The position numbers and the translations under genes are program-made. Positions 5,460 to 5,534 of a stretch of 5,534 nucleotides of DNA are shown in pieces; position 1 is the stretch's first letter, and the number at the start of each line of letters is the position of its first letter. Under the pieces are notes generated by a model. That model saw only the letters and a program-made list of their open reading frames with translations, had not been told where the DNA came from and did no database searches. The stretch is from JAPLCX01 sp964460305 (GTDB lineage: Bacteria > Auribacterota > Tritonobacteria > UBA1439). The stretch covers positions 1-5,534 of the forward strand of contig CAYWRA010000127.1 of assembly GCA_964460305.1 (NCBI GenBank). Reading direction: 5' to 3'.

Positions 5460-5480
5460 ACCTGCGTGCAGCCCCATCCT

Positions 5481-5534
5481 CTAACCTGACTTTCGCAACT
5501 GGGGCATATCGAGATTCATAAGTCCCTGGGCCGC
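5481..5534 (-). CDS. Possible 3' end of a minus-strand gene entering from the right edge
   Basis: The minus strand is open from the window edge for 17 codons (…GLMNLDMPQLRKSG) to a TAG at 5483-5481. A strong hairpin follows 21 nt later (5459-5431). The reading is too short to identify and 17 open codons prove little, so the hairpin position is the main support. It could equally be non-coding. Confidence 0.25.
   Translation of the reverse strand, partial: AAQGLMNLDMPQLRKSG

Larger units (their letters stand above)
5055..5480. other. AT-richer non-coding region, possibly with a decayed IS end
   Basis: No open reading frame of useful length or ribosome site is visible on either strand. The region includes the inverted repeat upstream of the HTH gene, AT-rich sequence at 5120-5155 that could contain the HTH gene promoter (TATAAA- and TATTAT-like hexamers on the minus strand, no clear -35), a stretch at 5211-5297 that resembles an insertion-sequence terminus, and the hairpin at 5431-5459. 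Confidence 0.5.

Noticed and set aside
1..5534. CRISPR array, rRNA or tRNA genes
   Set aside because: No regularly spaced short direct repeats with unique spacers and no conserved RNA gene sequence were found; the large repeats are protein-coding paralogues.

Overview
The window is bacterial. Its main content is a leftward (minus-strand) block of five secreted-protein genes, read from about 4003 down to position 1 and running off the left edge. Four of them (partial 1-461, then 520-1356, 1396-2232 and 2272-3120) are tandem paralogues, each with a Sec signal peptide, a Pro/Thr/Gly-rich N-terminal region and a C-terminal DUF1566 (Lcl_C, C-type-lectin-like) domain. The first gene of the block (3185-4003) encodes a different secreted protein with four G-x-x-W-x-E-N-x-G-W type repeats. 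Gaps of 64, 39, 39 and 58 nt and the common orientation suggest one transcription unit. Upstream of it lie an extended -10 promoter candidate (about 4125), a roughly 115-nt leader with competing hairpins, and a perfect 14-bp palindrome next to the start codon.

The array shows recent sequence exchange. Copies 520-1356 and 1396-2232 sit in an 876-bp tandem repeat. They are identical over 521 bp covering most of the mature protein and the DUF1566 core, yet differ at 22 of 249 positions in the signal peptide and linker. The 5' part of one copy resembles its left neighbour and the linker of the other resembles its right neighbour, so the copies are mosaics. The DUF1566 tail (YW...VRAVRGGE) is where copies differ most in kind, and this fold is a known target of diversity-generating retroelements. 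No reverse transcriptase or template repeat is visible here.

To the right, 4455-5021 (minus) encodes a 188-aa protein with a transposase-type helix-turn-helix, a charged coiled coil and a four-cysteine zinc ribbon but no catalytic domain. Its 451-nt distance from the secreted-protein block suggests separate transcription. The last 480 bp are AT-richer and mostly non-coding. They hold a 10-bp-arm hairpin, a stretch that may be a decayed insertion-sequence end, and possibly the last codons of another minus-strand gene entering from the right edge.

The signal peptides and the pairing of DUF1566 with GWxxENxGW-repeat proteins suggest a Gram-negative environmental bacterium. I have seen such pairings in deltaproteobacterial, Nitrospirota and Omnitrophota-type genomes. 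That placement is an inference from protein families and is weak. The function of the secreted proteins is not known; surface or extracellular binding is the most reasonable guess.
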